From NCBI GenBank assembly GCA_945938055.1, contig CAMEUH010000114.1, forward strand, positions 1-7,697: a stretch of 7,697 bases of DNA, in the 5' to 3' direction. Under the pieces are notes generated by a model, which saw nothing but the letters and a program-made list of their open reading frames with translations, ran no database searches and had not been told where the DNA came from. Positions 5,172 through 7,697 of the stretch are shown in pieces (position 1 is the stretch's first letter; every line of letters begins with the position of its first letter). A program made the position numbers and the translations under genes. The DNA is from an uncultured Eubacteriaceae bacterium (lineage in GTDB: Bacteria > Bacillota > Clostridia > Lachnospirales > Lachnospiraceae).

Positions 5172-6319
5172 ACAAAAAATACTTAAAAATCGGATTTACA
5201 ATTTTTCTTTTTTACTTAGTCATTTATTACTGGTCGGGCATATCGGGTGCAATCGGCATTGCGGTTAGTGCGGCAGTTCCGTTATTTGTGGGTGTGGTAA
5301 TTGCATATGTCATTAATATTTTGATGTGCTATTACGAAAAATGTTATTTTCCAAAATCCCAGCGAAAACTGGTTCAAAAGACAAGAAGACCGTTTTGTAT
5401 TGTGTTTTCCCTGTTAACGGTTGTGGTGATTATTCTGGCTGTTATCGTAGTTGTTATTCCGGAGTTTTTGTCCAGTATTGAACTTCTTGTTGCAGAAGTG
5501 CCAAAGGTACTGAACAAGGCTTATGTCTGGATTATTAATAATGAAGAAATAAAGCCGTATCTGGATCCGGCAACACTAAATGCACAGATTGACTGGCAGA
5601 AAACGGTCAAGGATGTTCTGAATGTGATTATTTCCGGTGCGGGCGGTGTCATGAATTCTGCAATCAGTATTGCGACATCATTGTTTTCCTTTGCGGCACA
5701 GGCGGTCATTGGTTTTATCTTTGCACTGTATCTGCTTTTTAACAAGGAAAAAGTAATGGGACAACTGGACAAACTGTTAAAGGTTTATGTAAAGGACAGC
5801 ATACGTGATAACATTATGTATGTTGCAGGTGTTGCAAATTCGACATTTAAGAGTTTTATTGTTGGACAGTGCACAGAGGCGGTCATTCTGGGACTTTTGT
5901 GTGCCATTGGAATGATGCTTTTCGGTTTCCCATATGCGGGTATGACCGGTGCGGTAATCGGAATCACGGCATTGATACCGGTGGCAGGTGCTTATATCGG
6001 AGCCGGTGTGGGTGCATTCATGATTTGTACCGTCAGTCCTATGAAAGCTGTTTTATTCCTTGTTTATATTGTAGTTTTACAGCAGCTGGAAGGAAATCTT
6101 ATTTATCCGAAGGTTGTTGGTACTTCGATTGGACTTCCGGGAATGTGGGTACTGGCAGCAGTAACCATTGGCGGAGGACTGATGGGAATCACGGGAATGC
6201 TTTTTGGTGTTCCGCTTGCGGCAGTTGCCTACAAGCTGTTAAAAATGGATGTATGTTATAAAATGGCTTTTCGGGGAAAAACTAATCAGAGAAAAAAACA
6301 GGCCAAAGGAGGAGAATAA
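5165..6319 (+). CDS. AI-2E family transporter (TqsA/PerM-like membrane protein)
   Basis: This 384-residue integral membrane protein has the AI-2E family layout. Two N-terminal segments (about 8-22 and 28-52) and a third (78-100) come first, then a soluble-looking stretch (100-160). Segments follow near 165-192, 232-255, 257-285, 292-308 and 325-358. Signature regions are GITALIPVAGAYIGAG (266-281), QQLEGNLIYPKVVGTSIGLP (306-325) and GITGMLFGVPLAAVAY (341-356). The family was named for an autoinducer-2 exporter (TqsA), but other members move ions such as Na+ (Li+)/H+, so the substrate cannot be told from sequence. The C-terminus is a positively charged cytoplasmic tail. The ATG lies inside the barstar 3' end (7-nt overlap) after GGAGGAGG (5153-5160), which suggests translational coupling. 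The thioredoxin gene begins one base after its stop. Family call firm; substrate unknown. Confidence 0.92.
   Translation: MVDKKYLKIGFTIFLFYLVIYYWSGISGAIGIAVSAAVPLFVGVVIAYVINILMCYYEKCYFPKSQRKLVQKTRRPFCIVFSLLTVVVIILAVIVVVIPEFLSSIELLVAEVPKVLNKAYVWIINNEEIKPYLDPATLNAQIDWQKTVKDVLNVIISGAGGVMNSAISIATSLFSFAAQAVIGFIFALYLLFNKEKVMGQLDKLLKVYVKDSIRDNIMYVAGVANSTFKSFIVGQCTEAVILGLLCAIGMMLFGFPYAGMTGAVIGITALIPVAGAYIGAGVGAFMICTVSPMKAVLFLVYIVVLQQLEGNLIYPKVVGTSIGLPGMWVLAAVTIGGGLMGITGMLFGVPLAAVAYKLLKMDVCYKMAFRGKTNQRKKQAKGGE
6305..6312 (+). promoter_or_regulatory. ribosome binding site that fixes the thioredoxin start
   Basis: AAAGGAGG lies 8 nt before the ATG at 6321 and inside the last codons of the transporter gene. 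It decides for the 6321 start over an in-frame ATG at 6249, which would add 24 residues translated from the transporter's 3' end. Confidence 0.85.
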
Positions 6320-6320
6320 A

Positions 6321-6632
6321 ATGGCAGTAGAGCATATAACCACAAATGATTTTGAAGCAAAGGTGATTCAGGCGAAAGGAGTAGTTCTGGTTGACTTTTA
6401 TGCAGAATGGTGCGGACCTTGCAAGATGCTTGCACCGCTGGTAGAAGAAATTGCCGGGGAAAATCCGGATGTAACGGTTTATAAGGTCAATGTGGATGAG
6501 GAAAATGCGCTTGCAGTCAGATTCCGGGTTATGAGCATACCGACATTAATTGTATTTAAGGATGGTGTGCAGACAAAGACATCCATGGGATTTATTTCCA
6601 AACAGGAACTTGCAGAACTGATACGTTGTTAA
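6321..6632 (+). CDS. trxA: Thioredoxin
   Basis: This 103-residue protein is a single thioredoxin domain of normal length. The active site is WCGPCK (30-35), with Cys31 as nucleophile and Cys34 as resolving residue, preceded by VLVDFYAE (22-29). Asp25 is the buried acid, the cis-proline is Pro74 (MSIPTL, 71-76), and FKDGV (79-83) forms the following turn. It reduces protein disulfides in the cytoplasm with electrons from thioredoxin reductase, which is not in this window. It is the last gene of the cluster, one base after the transporter stop, and is followed by a strong terminator. A Cys at the final position (103) and the Phe after Gly90, where Ala is common, are small departures from textbook thioredoxins. 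The paralogue number cannot be judged here, so the symbol is by family. Confidence 0.94.
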   Translation: MAVEHITTNDFEAKVIQAKGVVLVDFYAEWCGPCKMLAPLVEEIAGENPDVTVYKVNVDEENALAVRFRVMSIPTLIVFKDGVQTKTSMGFISKQELAELIRC

Positions 6633-6642
6633 TCGAATGTAA

Positions 6643-6703
6643 AAATAAATGCCCCTTACGGTATGATTGCTGTAAGGGGCATTTATTTAGTGTTGTGTTT
6701 TTT
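6643..6703 (+). terminator. intrinsic terminator of the six-gene cluster
   Basis: The arms 6643-6659 and 6672-6688 pair perfectly over 17 bp, with core GCCCCTTAC / GTAAGGGGC and a 12-nt loop. The lower stem is A-U only (AAATAAAT / ATTTATTT), and a U-rich tract (to about 6703) follows. It starts 10 bp after the thioredoxin stop. There is no A/T-rich tail of similar quality needed on the minus strand, since no minus-strand gene approaches. Confidence 0.9.
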
Positions 6704-6713
6704 GTGTGATATA

Positions 6714-6742
6714 TTGAACTTTGAAAAAAATTTATCTATAAT
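6714..6742 (+). promoter_or_regulatory. sigma-A promoter for rarD
   Basis: TTGAAC (6714-6719), a 17-nt spacer and a perfect TATAAT (6737-6742) predict a start near 6749, about 20 nt before the rarD ATG. This makes rarD a separate transcription unit from the upstream cluster. Confidence 0.75.
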
Positions 6743-6769
6743 GGGTATTTAAGAAAAGAGGTAGAACTT

Positions 6770-7645
6770 ATGAGAAAAAATGTGTTATGTGTAATGGGCT
6801 GTTTTATTCTTTGGGGAATTCTTCCGGTATACTGGAAACTGCTTTCCGGCCTGAACTCTTTTTTGGTTTTGTCCAACCGGATGGTCTGGTCGCTGGTATT
6901 TTGCCTGCTGATTCTTATGTTCACAGGAAATTTTCATAAAATTAAAATTGCATTACAGGATAAGAAACAGCTTGCGGTTACGGCATGCTGTGGCGTTCTG
7001 ATTACCATTAACTGGGGAAGTTATATTTATGCGGTAAATGCCGGTCACATACTGGATGCAAGTCTTGCATATTACATGAATCCCCTGCTTTCCATTGCCA
7101 TCGCATTTATCGTATTTAAGGAAAAGCTGTCGGTACAGAAGTGGATAGCAGTGGTAATTGCATTTTCAGGCATTCTATTTACGATTATCCGTTATGGGAC
7201 ATTTCCGTATCTTTCTCTCATTATCGGTGGTTCTTTTGCCATTTATGGCGCATTAAAGAAGAATGTACAATATGAGGCAATGGTGTCCTTATTTATTGAA
7301 ACAATGGTTATTACACCATTTGCATTGATTTATATCCTTTATTGCGAGTATAATGGAATGGGAAGTATCGGAGTTCTGCATGGGGCAGAATTTCTGCTTT
7401 TGCCGCTGGCAGGAGTCATTACGGCAATACCACTGCTTTTGTATGCATATGGAATAAAAGGGATTCCATTTGCCCTGTCAGGAATTTTGATGTATCTGAA
7501 TCCAACCCTTCAGTTGCTCTTAGGGGTGTTTCTGTATCAAGAAAAATTCACGGGCAGCAGTATGGTATTGTTTGTATGCGTGTGGATTGCACTGGTGTTA
7601 TTCATGCTGGATGGAAAATTAATCAGGAAAAAGAGAGGAAAGTAG
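6770..7645 (+). CDS. rarD: RarD-type EamA/DMT superfamily transporter
   Basis: This 291-residue membrane protein has about ten hydrophobic segments in two EamA-like halves. RarD-specific blocks are visible: CFILWGILPVYWK (11-23), NWGSYIYAVNAGHILDASLA (81-100) leading into YYMNPL (101-106), SFAIYGALKK (155-164), PLLLYAYGIKGIPF (221-234) and MYLNPTLQLLLGVFLYQE (241-258). The family is annotated as chloramphenicol-sensitivity protein RarD, but the natural substrate is not generally known; related DMT proteins export metabolites. The Arg/Lys-rich C-terminus (KLIRKKRGK) is probably cytoplasmic. The ATG at 6770 follows an AGAGGT ribosome site (6757-6762) by 7 nt. It has its own promoter (6714-6742). 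Length matches the family (about 290-300). Family call firm; substrate unknown. Confidence 0.93.
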   Translation: MRKNVLCVMGCFILWGILPVYWKLLSGLNSFLVLSNRMVWSLVFCLLILMFTGNFHKIKIALQDKKQLAVTACCGVLITINWGSYIYAVNAGHILDASLAYYMNPLLSIAIAFIVFKEKLSVQKWIAVVIAFSGILFTIIRYGTFPYLSLIIGGSFAIYGALKKNVQYEAMVSLFIETMVITPFALIYILYCEYNGMGSIGVLHGAEFLLLPLAGVITAIPLLLYAYGIKGIPFALSGILMYLNPTLQLLLGVFLYQEKFTGSSMVLFVCVWIALVLFMLDGKLIRKKRGK

Positions 7646-7662
7646 TGTGAAAGAAAGTAGAG

Positions 7663-7697
7663 GACAGCCATAAATGGGCGCACTCAAATAAGCTGTC
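7663..7697 (+). terminator. possible rarD terminator, cut by the window end
   Basis: GACAGC (7663-7668) is repeated in inverted form as GCTGTC (7692-7697), the last bases of the window, 17 bp past the rarD stop. The stem could extend past the edge, where a U-tract would be expected. The 23-nt spacing makes it weak on present evidence. Confidence 0.35.

Noticed and set aside
5869..6261. 130-codon plus-strand open frame inside the AI-2E transporter gene
   Set aside because: It is an alternative-frame shadow with a Gly/His/Cys/Arg-rich, non-domain product overlapping conserved transporter segments.
6249..6320. Thioredoxin extended by 24 residues from 6249
   Set aside because: The extension lies within the transporter gene in another frame and has no family similarity, while the 6321 start has a strong ribosome site.

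Overview
The window reads as chromosomal DNA of a low-GC Gram-positive anaerobe, most likely a Lachnospiraceae-type Clostridium. The reasons are strong AGGAGG-type ribosome binding sites, consensus sigma-A promoters, AT-rich intergenic DNA, a cytoplasmic-type pectin methylesterase, a CxxxxCxxxCC FliB-like protein, and YwlG, RarD and AI-2E-family proteins of Firmicutes type. A pectin-degrading genus such as Lachnospira would fit, but the genus is an inference.

Layout. Positions 1-702 hold the 3' end of a phosphorelay protein (end of a receiver domain, then an HPt domain). Positions 703-1488 have no intact gene. This stretch starts with a near-perfect promoter (TTGACA-17-TAATAT) and a strong Shine-Dalgarno, followed by what looks like a frameshifted, decayed coding region, and it ends in a long bidirectional terminator hairpin. 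On the minus strand, 1489-2070 encodes a YwlG/DUF436 protein. It is transcribed divergently from a plus-strand cluster through a compact promoter region in which the two -10 hexamers are superimposed (2172-2178).

The plus-strand cluster (2202-6632) holds six genes with gaps of 5, 15, 16, -7 and 1 nt, and probably forms one operon. In order they are a cytoplasmic CE8 pectin methylesterase, a FliB-type lysine N-methylase-like protein, a barnase-type ribonuclease made as a lipoprotein, its barstar-type inhibitor, an AI-2E-family membrane transporter and a thioredoxin. A perfect 17-bp stem terminator follows (6643-6688). A separate promoter (TTGAAC-17-TATAAT) then drives a RarD-type EamA transporter (6770-7645), and the window ends in a short inverted repeat that may be the start of its terminator.

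The most interesting part is the barnase/barstar pair. The catalytic residues and the key barstar acidic residues are conserved, but by hand alignment one salt-bridge pair of the classical interface (barnase Arg59 - barstar Glu76) appears to be replaced on both sides (Tyr - Val). The nuclease also carries a lipobox, which suggests that it is tethered to the cell surface rather than freely secreted. No tRNA, rRNA, CRISPR array or insertion sequence was recognised.
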